Below the pieces are notes generated by a model. It was given only the letters and a program-made list of their open reading frames with translations. It did not search any database and had not been told where the DNA came from. A stretch of 33,160 nt of DNA from Phycisphaerales bacterium UBA6054 (GTDB lineage Bacteria > Planctomycetota > Phycisphaerae > Phycisphaerales > UBA1924): positions 1-33,160 of the forward strand of contig DIYM01000097.1 in assembly GCA_002429045.1 (NCBI GenBank), given 5' to 3'. This document shows positions 7,740 through 15,979 of this stretch, one piece after another. Both the position numbers and the translations under genes were made by a program. The first letter of the stretch is position 1, and every line of letters starts with the position of its first letter.

Positions 7740-10493
7740 ATGAACATGCTCGCTACGCGGATGCCGCGTTCTTCGGCGGTGATCGGTGCGGCTTTGGCGG
7801 TGGCGTTGTGCTCGGGTGCCGCAGCCGCGGGCCCGGTCTCTGTGACGCCCGGGATCGAGGGGGGCTCGTCGGGCGGGCAGGCGACGGGCGAGCGTGCGGA
7901 GCGGCTGGTCGTGCGGTTCAACGGCGACAAGTCGGTGGCGTTGCGGGTGACGAGCCCGGATCGGTTTACGAGCGAGGCGTGGCGTGACAGCGTGCCCGCG
8001 AACAAGCGTTCTGTGGTCAGGCCGATGCTGCTTCACGCGCGGGTCATGTTCGGTTCGGAGTCGATGGAAGCGGCGCGTGCGGCGGTCGGCGGTCTGGCCG
8101 GCGATCGGTTCGCGTACCTGAGCCCCGCGGGCGTGTACGGCTCGTCGCTGGACGGGGTGTACGTGATCGAGCTTCGGAGCGTGCGGGACGCCGGCGCGTT
8201 CGCCGATCTGCTGGCGGCTTCCGGCGCTGTTTCGTTTGCCGAGGTGGATATCTCGCAGCCCAACAAGCGGCACGGCGGGACGGACCCGAACCTTGCGCTC
8301 CAGTGGCACATCGACAACGCCGCGCTTCCCTCGCAGGACCACCGGATCCTGGAAGCCAACGCGAGCGGGGCGACCGGCGAGGGTGTGGTGGTTGGCGTGC
8401 TCGAGGCGTTCAGCGGCAACTTCGATTCCGATCTGACGATCACCAACACGGACCTGCTTCCGAACTACCGGAGCGATCTCTCGCAGGTCACGAACCCGCT
8501 GCAGGTCGACATCCTGCACGAGACGGCGGTCGCCGGGCTGATCGGGGCCGCGGGCGGGAACGGGCTGTTCGGTCGGGGCGTGGCGTTCGAGTCCCAGCTT
8601 GTGGCTCTGCGGAACGGGAGTTCGCTGGACCAGGGCGAGGCGTGGTCGCACGAGATCGGCTCGATCGACATTATCAATAACTCGTGGGGCCCTGGGACCA
8701 TCGATTTCGCCGCGGACGACAACCAGACGGGCCTGACGCTCGTCTCTGGGCTCGATGACTTCGAGGTGATCCCGCCGTCGGTTGCGGCGGTCTCGCTGCT
8801 CACGAACACGCAGTCGATCGGGCTCGATCGGGCGCTGACCTTGGGTCGGGACCGGAAGGGACGCATCCTGGTGTTCTCGGCGGGGAACGATTCGCACTTC
8901 CAGGGGTTCGACCGCTTTGCGCTGGGCAACGCGATCAGCCTGCCGCAGTTCGGGTTCTTGGACGTTGTCGATGAGTTCGATGACGGGGATCCGCTGACCG
9001 ACTTCCTGATCGACGGCAGCGACGGCGCCGCCTGGCGGTACTCGGGCATGCTTGGCGATCGGGCCGAGTACTGGCAGGTCAACGGGCGTTGGGATACGTT
9101 CTCGATCGCGGCGATCGATGAGTTCGGCGGGCGGGCGGGCTACTCGACGACGGGGACATCGGTTTTCGTGGGCGGTTTCTCCGGCGGCTCCACCCTGAAC
9201 CAGCAACCCGAGATCGCGCCGGGGCTCGGCTACGGCAGCACGGTGGTCGGGCGGAACATCACGACGACGCACCAGATGAACGTCGCCGATGCGCTCTGCC
9301 CGGTCCCCACGAACGGGCTGAACTGTTCGTTCAACGGCACGAGCGCTTCGGCACCGATCGTGAGCGGTGTGATCGCGTTGATGCTGGACGTGAACCCGAG
9401 CCTGAGCATCCGCGACATCCAGCACATCCTCCAGCAGACTTCGACGATTGTGAACTTCGACCCGACCGAGTCGTACTGGACGACGCTGATCGGGTTCGGG
9501 ACGCCCGACCCGGACGACACGCCCCCGCTGAGCCCGAGCTTCTGGCAGGCGAACGACGCGGACGTGCTGCACAGCGATGAGTACGGCTTCGGCATCGTGA
9601 ACGCGGAGGCTGCTGTCAACGCGGCCCGCACGTGGCCCGGTGTCGGCCAGCACGTCATCCTGGACACCGGAGATCGTCTCGAGATCGATCTCGAGATCCC
9701 GGCCGCGGAGTTCACACCGATCGGGGATATCTCGGACACGCAGTCGACCAACGTGTTGACGCCGGGCGAGCGGGTCGATTTCGAGCTGTCCTGCATCCGG
9801 CAGAACCTGATCGTCGAGTCCGTCGAGGTCACGGTTTCGATCACCGGGAACAGCCCCGGCGACCTGTTGATCTACCTCCAGAGCCCGCGTGGGTCGGTGT
9901 CGCCTCTGGCGATCCCGAGGAACGACACGGGCTCGGTGCTGGTGAACGGGGACGAGTTCGCGTACTCTGATTTCACGTTCACCACGTACAAGCACTGGGG
10001 CGAGACCGCGGGCGGCCGCTGGACGCTGTTCTTGCAGGACTTCCGCCCGGACGAAGACTCCCCCGAAGGCCAGCTGCCGGGCGACGACCCGATGGCGGAT
10101 CCGGGCTCTGAGGAGATCACCTTCCTCGGGACTCTGGGGCTGCCGGGCAATCCCGACGGGCAGGACAAGACCCTGGTCACGGCGAGGCTTCGCATCCACG
10201 GCACCGACTCGGACATCCCGCCCGTGGTCGAGTGCCCGATCCTGTCGACGATCTGCCCGGGCGACCTGGACGCGAACGGCTTCGTGAACTTCCTGGACCT
10301 CGTGCTGTTCCTGAATCTCTACCAGAACGTCGATCCGCTGGCGGATCTGAACGGGGACGGCATCGTCAACTTCGACGACCTGCAGGTGTTCATCGGCCTC
10401 TGGCGGCCGGGGTTCTGCACCCAGAGCGGGCTGCCGTTCAACCGCCCCGATCCCACGGCGATCGGCGGACGCCCCGTGATCCGTCCGATCTGA
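7740..10493 (+). CDS. Secreted S8 (subtilisin/kexin-like) protease with P domain and dockerin-like tail
   Basis: This 917-residue protein begins at ATG 7740 with AGGAG eight bases upstream and has a clear signal peptide (hydrophobic residues 13-30, AAAA before the likely cut). After a propeptide-like region (about 50-175) comes the peptidase domain: VVVGVLEAFSG at 217-226, HETAVAGLIGA at 260-270, oxyanion Asn383 in SAGND, and GTSASAPIVSG at 533-543 with Ser535. These are the S8 His, Asn and Ser elements, but the position of the catalytic Asp reads Glu222 (VLE instead of VVD). A proprotein-convertase P domain follows (about 660-830: GDLLIYLQSPRG and GGRWTLFLQDF). The tail has two calcium loops, DLDANGFVNFLDL and DLNGDGIVNFDDL, as in dockerin-like ends of planctomycete exoproteins. 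It may be exported by a general pathway and matured by cleavage; activity with Glu is uncertain. Confidence 0.9.
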   Translation: MNMLATRMPRSSAVIGAALAVALCSGAAAAGPVSVTPGIEGGSSGGQATGERAERLVVRFNGDKSVALRVTSPDRFTSEAWRDSVPANKRSVVRPMLLHARVMFGSESMEAARAAVGGLAGDRFAYLSPAGVYGSSLDGVYVIELRSVRDAGAFADLLAASGAVSFAEVDISQPNKRHGGTDPNLALQWHIDNAALPSQDHRILEANASGATGEGVVVGVLEAFSGNFDSDLTITNTDLLPNYRSDLSQVTNPLQVDILHETAVAGLIGAAGGNGLFGRGVAFESQLVALRNGSSLDQGEAWSHEIGSIDIINNSWGPGTIDFAADDNQTGLTLVSGLDDFEVIPPSVAAVSLLTNTQSIGLDRALTLGRDRKGRILVFSAGNDSHFQGFDRFALGNAISLPQFGFLDVVDEFDDGDPLTDFLIDGSDGAAWRYSGMLGDRAEYWQVNGRWDTFSIAAIDEFGGRAGYSTTGTSVFVGGFSGGSTLNQQPEIAPGLGYGSTVVGRNITTTHQMNVADALCPVPTNGLNCSFNGTSASAPIVSGVIALMLDVNPSLSIRDIQHILQQTSTIVNFDPTESYWTTLIGFGTPDPDDTPPLSPSFWQANDADVLHSDEYGFGIVNAEAAVNAARTWPGVGQHVILDTGDRLEIDLEIPAAEFTPIGDISDTQSTNVLTPGERVDFELSCIRQNLIVESVEVTVSITGNSPGDLLIYLQSPRGSVSPLAIPRNDTGSVLVNGDEFAYSDFTFTTYKHWGETAGGRWTLFLQDFRPDEDSPEGQLPGDDPMADPGSEEITFLGTLGLPGNPDGQDKTLVTARLRIHGTDSDIPPVVECPILSTICPGDLDANGFVNFLDLVLFLNLYQNVDPLADLNGDGIVNFDDLQVFIGLWRPGFCTQSGLPFNRPDPTAIGGRPVIRPI

Positions 10494-10522
10494 CCGTTCG
10501 TCTTGCACCCTGAATGACAAAG

Positions 10523-10544
10523 GCCCGCCGAAAGGCGGGCTTTT
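10523..10544 (+). terminator. Rho-independent terminator of the S8 protease gene
   Basis: GCCCGCC (10523-10529), tetraloop GAAA and GGCGGGC (10534-10540) are followed by TTTTCTTT. The structure begins 29 bases after the stop codon and separates the protease from the convergent tRNA gene. Confidence 0.92.
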
Positions 10545-10591
10545 CTTTGGGCGGGCGGCTGTGCCCGGCCTTTGTGTGTGGGACCGACCAA

Positions 10592-10665
10592 TGGGCGCAA
10601 CAGGACTCGAACCTGTGACCTCTGCCATGTGACGGCAGCGCTCTAGCCAACTGAGCTATGCGCCC
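10592..10665 (-). tRNA. tRNA-Val: tRNA-Val (anticodon CAC)
   Basis: The minus strand folds into a complete 74-base cloverleaf. The acceptor stem is GGGCGCA/TGCGCCC, the D arm GCTC-AGTTGGCTA-GAGC, and the anticodon stem CTGCC/GGCAG with loop GTCACAT. The variable loop is AGGTC and the T arm ACAGG-TTCGAGT-CCTGT, with discriminator A. With U33 at the second loop position the anticodon is CAC, which reads GUG valine codons, frequent in this GC-rich genome. CCA is not encoded; the bases after A73 read TTG. It has its own promoter. Confidence 0.96.
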
Positions 10666-10673
10666 GGCGGGAC

Positions 10674-10703
10674 ACTATAGACATCATGCGACCGCATCGG
10701 CAA
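10674..10703 (-). promoter_or_regulatory. Promoter of tRNA-Val
   Basis: On the minus strand TTGCCG (10703-10698) and TATAGT (10679-10674) are 18 bases apart, and the -10 box ends eight bases before the mature tRNA 5' end. Position and sequence fit a sigma70-type stable-RNA promoter with a very short leader. The -35 core TTGCC is shared with the rpsB promoter at 19460. Confidence 0.65.
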
Positions 10704-10785
10704 CGCTCGGCGTTGGGGCGATCGGGGTCGGGGGGCGCGGTCCGCGAGAGAGCGTCGGCATGGCGGGCGTGCGTGCGGGGCTCCG

Positions 10786-11271
10786 TCACCGGGAGAGGTC
10801 GATCACGATCCGGCGGGCCAGGCCGGATTCGACCGTCACGGTGCGTTCTCGCCCGTCTATGGCGACGAGCGTCCAGCCCGGCACGACTTCGTCGCCGATG
10901 CGCCGAGGTCTGCCGTTGATGACGGCGAGGGGGTTGCGTGCGCTGGGCATGACCGCGGTGAGGCGGATGGTCTCTCGGATCTCGGGCCCCTGCTCTGGCT
11001 GGGGGGATGTCGGTTCCGGCTGGGGGCTGTACTCTCTGGCGGCCGACCCGTTCCAGAATGGCGACGCGAGATGACCGGGCCCGAGGTGGCGTGATGGGTC
11101 GGGGTTGTTGTCCGGGTCCGTGCCGATGACGGGGAGTGCGGGGGGGCGTTCATCGATCGATGCGAGCGAGTGCTGGGCGGCGCCGCCGACGAAGCGTGCG
11201 CCGGCGACGATCGCGAGCGGGATGATGAAGGCTGCCGCGGCGGCGGTTCGGCATGCGTGATCAGTGTTCAT
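10786..11271 (-). CDS. GspC/PilP-like component of the secretion/pilus operon
   Basis: This 161-residue protein is the last gene of the minus-strand operon. One N-terminal membrane helix (about 9-27) is followed by a Pro-rich linker (about 40-100) and a small beta domain at 103-160: IRLTAVMPSARNPLAVINGR, then IGDEVVPGWTLVAIDGR. That layout, and the 'xxINGRxxRxGDxVxGxxLxxI' pattern, match the homology region of GspC and GspB and the periplasmic domain of PilP, which link the inner-membrane platform to the secretin. Its ATG overlaps the end of the PilO/GspM-like gene by 11 bases, indicating translational coupling. Distinguishing GspC from PilP needs structure comparison. No terminator with a T-run was seen between its stop and the tRNA promoter. 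Confidence 0.75.
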   Translation of the reverse strand: MNTDHACRTAAAAAFIIPLAIVAGARFVGGAAQHSLASIDERPPALPVIGTDPDNNPDPSRHLGPGHLASPFWNGSAAREYSPQPEPTSPQPEQGPEIRETIRLTAVMPSARNPLAVINGRPRRIGDEVVPGWTLVAIDGRERTVTVESGLARRIVIDLSR

Positions 11272-11866
11272 CGTCGGGCGCCTCCGCGCTGAAAGGGCCG
11301 GCGTGCTTGGGGTTCAGCCGGAAACCTTTGATCTCGATCGATCCGGTGATGTCTTGCCCCCCCACCGGCGCCAGGCGGATCGACTCGAGCGCGACGATCC
11401 CGATATCGCTCTGGATAGCCTGCACGAACCGGGATGCATCGGAGTACGAGCCCGTGAACGCGATGCCGAGACGATCCGCGAACAGCGTGAGTTGCTCTTC
11501 GCCCTCTGCCGAGAGGACGGGCACGCGATCGGTCTCGAAGGTTTCGGATCGGTTGATGCGGACCGCGTTTGCCTTGGCGAGCGTCTCGATTTGCGCCAGC
11601 AGGTCCTTCGAGCTCTTGTGATGCCGGAGATCTGATCCGAGGCGTTGGGCGATCCCACGGATCGCGTCGGCGGTCGAGGCCAGATCGCTTTGTTCGGTCG
11701 CCGAAGCCGCGTGGGTTCGTACTTGCTGGAGTTGGATGTCGAGCCTGGCCCGATCGGCGTCGAACCGGGCGTGCGCGGGCCTGACCAGGGTGGCCCATGC
11801 CACCAGCAGGAGGACGCACGCGACGCCCAGGCGCAGGAGCAGTGGCCTTGGGAGAAGATCGATCAT
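11261..11866 (-). CDS. PilO/GspM-like inner-membrane assembly protein
   Basis: This 201-residue protein has a short cytoplasmic start (MIDLLPRP), one membrane helix (about 9-27), a helical/coiled-coil stretch (about 32-90) and a small alpha-beta domain to the end. This is the PilO/GspM layout, in which the ferredoxin-like domain pairs with the PilN/GspL partner in the periplasm. The start is ATG 11866, which shares the ATGA with the stop of the GspL-like gene; the frame stays open upstream inside that gene but has no reason to start there. Sequence similarity within this family is low, so the call depends on size, topology and position directly after the GspL-like gene. Confidence 0.75.
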   Translation of the reverse strand: MIDLLPRPLLLRLGVACVLLLVAWATLVRPAHARFDADRARLDIQLQQVRTHAASATEQSDLASTADAIRGIAQRLGSDLRHHKSSKDLLAQIETLAKANAVRINRSETFETDRVPVLSAEGEEQLTLFADRLGIAFTGSYSDASRFVQAIQSDIGIVALESIRLAPVGGQDITGSIEIKGFRLNPKHAGPFSAEAPDDEH

Positions 11867-13506
11867 GGCTGGTTCTCTGTGGCGTTGGCGAATCTGGCGA
11901 GCGGCTCGTAGTACGTCCTGCCCGGCTTGAGGTGTGCGGTCAGCGAGAACCTGCGTATCGCGCTTCCCGGCGTCTCCCCGGTGCTGCTCGAGACGGCGCC
12001 GATCTCGACATGTTCGATCGAGGGCTGGGATTCGATAAACCCGACCATATCCTGGAGCGACGCTGCCGCGTCCTCTTCCGAGGCGCCCTCCGCGTGCCCG
12101 GTGAGCGTGAGGGTCGCGCCCTCTCGGCCGAGTTGGAACTCGACACCGCTGAGTCGTGTGTGTTCGCCGGCGGCGTGCGAGATGACGCCCATCGCCTCCT
12201 CGATGTCGGGCTGGACAGAGCTGTTGTCTTCGATGGCGGCGGCGCAGCGGCCCACGGTCGTCGCGAGTCCCGATGCGTTGACGATCTCCTCGTTGACCCG
12301 GACGATGCTGGCGATCTCGCCCGAGATCGCTTCGAAGGCCGGGTCGAGCCCGCGATGCTGGTGCTTCACCCACGCGAACTCGCCGGCGATGGCGATCATG
12401 GCGGCGGATGCCCCGAGCAGCATCGCCCGCTTGATGTTGCTGATGCCTTGTTCGACAACGGCGGGGCTGGGTCGGAGGGCCAGGCGGCGCGTCTGGCGCA
12501 CGGCGAACGCGTGCTCGGTGGACTCGGTTGTGAAGGCGTCGGGCTGATCGGCGTGCGGGTTGGGCGGGTTGGTCTTGACGTGCATGTCGACACCTTCTGC
12601 CAAGACGCTCGCGATCTCGGGGATCGCCGCGCCGCGCCCTTCGAGGGTGAGGGTGTCGGGGGGGTCGCCCTGGCTGAGCCCGTACCGGAGCGTTTGTTTG
12701 ATCTCGACGCTGAGGCGCTGGACGATCGGAGCGATCCGGGGGAGGAGATCCTGGCGCACTTGATCGGGAACAGACCCTCGCTTGGTGGGAACCCCGATCG
12801 ACATGAGGGCCCGCTCCGCCTCGGTGTGAGAGAGCGGTTCGCCGGGCCTGTACGCGCTTGCGTACGCGTCGGTGAGCAGGCGGTAGCCGAGTTCAAAGAT
12901 CCTGGCGAGTTCGATGCCTTCTTTGTCTCCGGCAACGACAGCGGACCATTCCTGGTCGATGACACACGCCGCTTTTCGTTGGGGGGTTGCCTGCACGGCT
13001 TGGAATGCGTCCTCCAGCACGGCGGCCTGTGTGGGTTGGATGTCACGCAGGGCCCCGCCGCACCTCGCCACCCATGTGTAGATGGCGTTGGCGGTCTCTT
13101 CGCGTTCTGATACCGTGACCACGATCCAGTCGTCACGGGATTTGGCGGAGCGGGCCATCGCTTCTGCGGCGCGGATGGTGGATGACCCCTCGTTGCTCTG
13201 GTCGAAGCGGAGGAGGGCGGCGGCCTCGGCTTCGGCTTTGGTACCTCGGTTTTCGTCGATTCGGATGATCGCTGTGGGGCTGTGGTAGAGGACCGTGATC
13301 GGGGCGTTGGCGGGGAGCCTGAGCCTGGCGAGGAGTTGGCGCAGGGCGGGGTCGTAGGGTGTGAGGGCGGAGGACCAGGCCGACTGCCAGTCGCTGCTGT
13401 TGAGTTCGATCGACTCGACCCGCTTGCGTTGGCCCGATTGGAACACGCCCGCGGCGACGCGGTTGGGGAACAGCGAGACGATCAGTCTTTGGCGGCTGAG
13501 ACTCAA
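11863..13506 (-). CDS. GspL-like protein (PilM-like actin fold joined to PilN-like membrane/periplasmic part)
   Basis: This 547-residue protein has a cytoplasmic N-terminal part of about 350 residues reading as a PilM/GspL actin-like domain (RQRLIVSLFPNRVAAGVFQ at the start; KAACVIDQEWSAVVAGD in the middle). One membrane helix follows at about 361-379 (AMLLGASAAMIAIAGEF), then a coiled stretch and a ferredoxin-like periplasmic domain of PilN type (GATLTLTGHAEGASEEDAAA). GspL has this same combined order. It would dock the GspE motor to the platform. TTG 13506 is chosen as start: GGAGGT lies seven bases upstream, the domain begins right there, and the upstream gene ends 58 bases before. It runs into the next gene with a 4-base ATGA overlap. 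Confidence 0.82.
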   Translation of the reverse strand: MSLSRQRLIVSLFPNRVAAGVFQSGQRKRVESIELNSSDWQSAWSSALTPYDPALRQLLARLRLPANAPITVLYHSPTAIIRIDENRGTKAEAEAAALLRFDQSNEGSSTIRAAEAMARSAKSRDDWIVVTVSEREETANAIYTWVARCGGALRDIQPTQAAVLEDAFQAVQATPQRKAACVIDQEWSAVVAGDKEGIELARIFELGYRLLTDAYASAYRPGEPLSHTEAERALMSIGVPTKRGSVPDQVRQDLLPRIAPIVQRLSVEIKQTLRYGLSQGDPPDTLTLEGRGAAIPEIASVLAEGVDMHVKTNPPNPHADQPDAFTTESTEHAFAVRQTRRLALRPSPAVVEQGISNIKRAMLLGASAAMIAIAGEFAWVKHQHRGLDPAFEAISGEIASIVRVNEEIVNASGLATTVGRCAAAIEDNSSVQPDIEEAMGVISHAAGEHTRLSGVEFQLGREGATLTLTGHAEGASEEDAAASLQDMVGFIESQPSIEHVEIGAVSSSTGETPGSAIRRFSLTAHLKPGRTYYEPLARFANATENQP

Positions 13507-13513
13507 GGCTTCT

Positions 13514-13519
13514 ACCTCC
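13514..13519 (-). promoter_or_regulatory. Shine-Dalgarno deciding the TTG start of the GspL-like gene
   Basis: The minus strand reads GGAGGT here, seven bases before TTG at 13506-13504. No ATG or GTG lies in frame between the upstream gene's stop (13565) and this point, so the SD fixes the unusual start codon. Confidence 0.75.
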
Positions 13520-13564
13520 GCCTCGGCTATCGGCCCGATCCCGGGGGGACTTGGGCGAACTCTG

Positions 13565-13933
13565 TCAGTCGAACTGGATGCCCAGGCGACGCTCCGCGTT
13601 GCCGCTGCGGCCGACGAGGACCGCCCCGGTGTCGCCGGCTGTCTCGAACTCGACGCTCTGGTGGGCCCACGCGGCCGAATCGCCTGATCCGGGGGCATCG
13701 AGCCCGGCTTTGGTCGATCCGATCAAGATGTGGACACCGGATTCGGCGGCGAAGAAGGCGCGTGTGGTCTGGACCCGCAACGCCGCGATTTCGGCTTCCT
13801 GTGTGGCGGGCGAGACGGAGCCCAGCACGGCGAGCCCGAGCGTGGCGACGACCACGACGATGACGACGATCGCCATCCCGCGGCGACCGGGCGGCGATCC
13901 CGTCCGGACGCTGGTGGCTCGGTGTGCGGTCAT
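13565..13933 (-). CDS. PilX/GspK-like minor pilin-type protein
   Basis: This 122-residue protein opens with a basic stretch ending RRG, followed by a hydrophobic segment (MAIVVIVVVVATLGLAVLG, about 20-38) and then QTTRAFFAAESGVHI. That sequence is typical of the N-terminal region of PilX and GspK proteins, which have a type III signal with Gly before the cleaved bond and cap or initiate the pseudopilus. The protein is much shorter than GspK (usually about 300 residues), so it resembles a minimal PilX. Its ATG overlaps the stop of the GspJ-like gene in ATGA. No function beyond pilus/pseudopilus assembly can be claimed. Confidence 0.72.
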   Translation of the reverse strand: MTAHRATSVRTGSPPGRRGMAIVVIVVVVATLGLAVLGSVSPATQEAEIAALRVQTTRAFFAAESGVHILIGSTKAGLDAPGSGDSAAWAHQSVEFETAGDTGAVLVGRSGNAERRLGIQFD

Positions 13934-14448
13934 CCGGGCTCTCCGACGTTCACTCGGGGGAAGATGTAGAAGACGAAGTCCTGGCTCCCGGACGAGATCG
14001 CGACGCGGAGTCTGTGGGCGTTTGCGGGTTGGTCTGGCGGTGATTGGCCGTCGTCGTCGAGGAAGGTGATGGTCAGGCCGGAGACGTCACGCGCGAGCGG
14101 CGCGTTGCCCTGGGCCCCGGTCATCTCGATGTCCGTGCCGTTGAGCCGGAATCCGGTGCCGTCGCTGAAGACGAGGGATGTCGGGGAGGCGTTGGACACA
14201 CCGAGTCTCGTCGCGGTCCCGGGCGGGGCTTCCCGGACGATGCTCGTGATGCGATCGATCGCGAAGAAGATGTTCTGGCTCTCGCTGCGGAGCGTGCGTG
14301 AGGTCGCGTAGGTGTCTGTCGCGGACAGGATGACCGGGGTGATGACCGCGCTGATGATGCCGATGATGACCATGGCCATCGTCAGTTCGATCAGCGTGAA
14401 CGCGGAGTTGCGGGTGCGCGGGCTCTGGCGGGGTGCGCTCGGTCTCAT
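13930..14448 (-). CDS. Minor pseudopilin, GspJ/PilW-like
   Basis: This 172-residue prepilin has a 16-residue basic leader ending NSA, then FTLIELTMAMVIIGI, the class III signal with Glu at +5 of the mature protein and a hydrophobic helix. The residue before the cut is Ala instead of the usual Gly. The rest is a beta-rich globular domain of about 130 residues (PTSLVFSDGTGFRLNGTDIE; SGLTITFLDDDGQ), the usual form of GspJ/PilW proteins, in which the last strand is followed by a short tail. Its ATG overlaps the preceding stop by one base (TGATG). GspJ is preferred over GspH from size, position in the operon and the SxxLRSESQNIFFAIDRI helix. Confidence 0.75.
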   Translation of the reverse strand: MRPSAPRQSPRTRNSAFTLIELTMAMVIIGIISAVITPVILSATDTYATSRTLRSESQNIFFAIDRITSIVREAPPGTATRLGVSNASPTSLVFSDGTGFRLNGTDIEMTGAQGNAPLARDVSGLTITFLDDDGQSPPDQPANAHRLRVAISSGSQDFVFYIFPRVNVGEPG

Positions 14449-14930
14449 CAGATGTCTCCGATCAGCATGGACACGGGCATCGCGTAGTCGGGCCCGTCGG
14501 CCGACCGATAGGTGACCGTGACGCGGACGACGCGGTATAGGTTCCGGGACTCATCGGTGTTCTCGGTTCCTGTCCGATCGACCGGCCCGCTGATGGAGAT
14601 CGCGTAGTCCATCCCGATCTGTTCGTGGGCGGTCGCGATGGCCGCGTTGCGTTGGCTGAAGCCGTCCAAGTAGGATCCGGGCTGTGCGAGGGCTGCGAAG
14701 CCCAAGCCGTCGTGACGGCTTGCGGCGTCCGCGATGACCGCCTCCATGATGGACTGGGCGAAGATCGCGGCACGCTCGGTGTTCACCGCGTCCGCCCGAT
14801 CCGCGGCGGCGTTGGTGATGATCTCGAGCATCGGGGGGACGGCGATGCCGAGAACGGCGACGCAGATCACCGCCTCGATCAGTGTCGAGGCCCGGCGTCG
14901 GGTGCGTGAGGGGCGGGGCTGACGCGTCAC
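14448..14930 (-). CDS. Minor pseudopilin, GspI/PilV-like
   Basis: This 160-residue prepilin has the leader MTRQPRPSRTRRRA followed by STLIEAVICVAVLGIAVPPM, a class III signal with Glu +5 and Ala at -1. The phrase LIEAVxxxAVLGI and the short following helix with ERAAIFAQSIMEAVIA match GspI/PilV, where the conserved Ala/Glu-rich helix packs against GspJ. The start is GTG 14930, which overlaps the stop of the preceding gene (GTGA); the frame is open far upstream but only as antisense-like sequence in other genes. Confidence 0.75.
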   Translation of the reverse strand: MTRQPRPSRTRRRASTLIEAVICVAVLGIAVPPMLEIITNAAADRADAVNTERAAIFAQSIMEAVIADAASRHDGLGFAALAQPGSYLDGFSQRNAAIATAHEQIGMDYAISISGPVDRTGTENTDESRNLYRVVRVTVTYRSADGPDYAMPVSMLIGDI

Positions 14931-15466
14931 GGCCGCACCTCGATCAGGCCCGAGATCGTGTGAACGGTGATGGTTGCGCCGGAGGCGAACTCGATCCGGG
15001 GCGGGGCTGCGAGGTCGATCCAGGAACCGTCGGTCTCCGATCTGAGGTGCGGCACGCCGCGGTGATCGAACCAGAGGGCGGCGCGGTCCGGATTGGCGGG
15101 CGTGCCGGGTTGTTCCGAGAATCGGACGTCGGTGACCTCGGTGCCGTAGGCCGCGTAGAGGGCGACGGTCGGCTCGGTGATGCTCTGAAAGGAGGGCTCG
15201 GTTTCGGTGGATCCGTCGTAGGCGATGAGTGTTGCGGTGCCATCGCGTGCATCGAACCGGACTCCGTTGGGGTGGCCGGACGAGACCCCGCTGGCCCGGG
15301 CGAGTTCCAAGAGTCTCGCTGCCTCGTAGACGCCCGCGAGCGCTCGCGCGCGGTTGATCTGGGCGACGGCGGGGACGACCGTCGCGGCGGTGAGGCTCGC
15401 GACGGTGATCACGGCGAGCACTTCGATGACCGTGAACGCGCAGCGGGATTGGTTGTGGATGCTCAT
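14927..15466 (-). CDS. Minor pseudopilin, GspH-like
   Basis: This 179-residue prepilin starts MSIHNQSRCA and continues FTVIEVLAVITVASLTAATVVPAV, a class III signal with Glu +5 and Ala at -1. The globular part is beta-rich with GVRFDARDGTATLIAYDG and ALWFDHRGVPHLRS, in the manner of GspH/FimT. It lies 20 bases after the major pseudopilin gene and before the GspI-like gene, which is the standard G-H-I-J order of type II secretion operons. Confidence 0.75.
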   Translation of the reverse strand: MSIHNQSRCAFTVIEVLAVITVASLTAATVVPAVAQINRARALAGVYEAARLLELARASGVSSGHPNGVRFDARDGTATLIAYDGSTETEPSFQSITEPTVALYAAYGTEVTDVRFSEQPGTPANPDRAALWFDHRGVPHLRSETDGSWIDLAAPPRIEFASGATITVHTISGLIEVRP

Positions 15467-15486
15467 CGGATGCGTCTGCCGGGTGT

Positions 15487-15942
15487 CTACAAGTCGTTCG
15501 CGGTGATCGGGGCTCCGGACTCGTCGGACTGGGTGGTTGGTTCTTGGCTGTTGGCGTAGAAGACGGCGGCCGGCGGGACCGAGTTGTTGTCGACGAAGTA
15601 GTTCCAGCCGGCGGAGGTGCCCACGACGGTTCGCGCCGCCGCCTGGGACCTGGTGACCGCCTGGACGGCAGCGGATGCCGCGTAGGGGTTCGGTGGGATG
15701 TCGAAGCTGATGGCCGTTCCGTTCGTGAGTTCGTCGAGTGTGGGGAATGGGTCGCTGCCGGAGATGATCGCGGCGGTGCGGTGGGACGCGATGGCGGCGC
15801 GGACGCCCGCGACGGCCGATTGGGTCGCCGATGTCCTCGCCTCATCGGTGGCGCCGGCGAACTGGGGGAGCGCGACCGCCGCGAGGATGCCGATGATCAG
15901 CACGACGACCATGATCTCGATGAGGCTGAATGCGTGTTTCAT
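15487..15942 (-). CDS. gspG: Major pseudopilin, GspG-like
   Basis: This 151-residue prepilin has a very short leader, MKHA, cleaved before FSLIEIMVVVLIIGILAAVA, with Glu +5. The N-terminal helix is the most canonical of the set, including LPQFAGATDEARTSATQSAVAGVRAAI. The C-terminal part (PTLDELTNG, PPNPYAASAAVQ, AGWNYFVDNNSV) matches the loop regions of major pseudopilins and planctomycete type IV pilin-like proteins. ATG 15942 is chosen because the prepilin leader begins there; the frame continues upstream as antisense-like sequence. It lies 37 bases after gspF. It could also act as the main pilin of a type IV pilus. Confidence 0.85.
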   Translation of the reverse strand: MKHAFSLIEIMVVVLIIGILAAVALPQFAGATDEARTSATQSAVAGVRAAIASHRTAAIISGSDPFPTLDELTNGTAISFDIPPNPYAASAAVQAVTRSQAAARTVVGTSAGWNYFVDNNSVPPAAVFYANSQEPTTQSDESGAPITANDL

Positions 15943-15979
15943 GCGTTGTCTCTCTGGGGGCGCGTGCGGTGCGTCGGTG

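Noticed and set aside
7725..10628. Open frame of about 967 codons antisense to the S8 protease
   Set aside because: Same mirror-frame effect. It also runs through the tRNA gene and terminator, and its composition is unlike a real protein.
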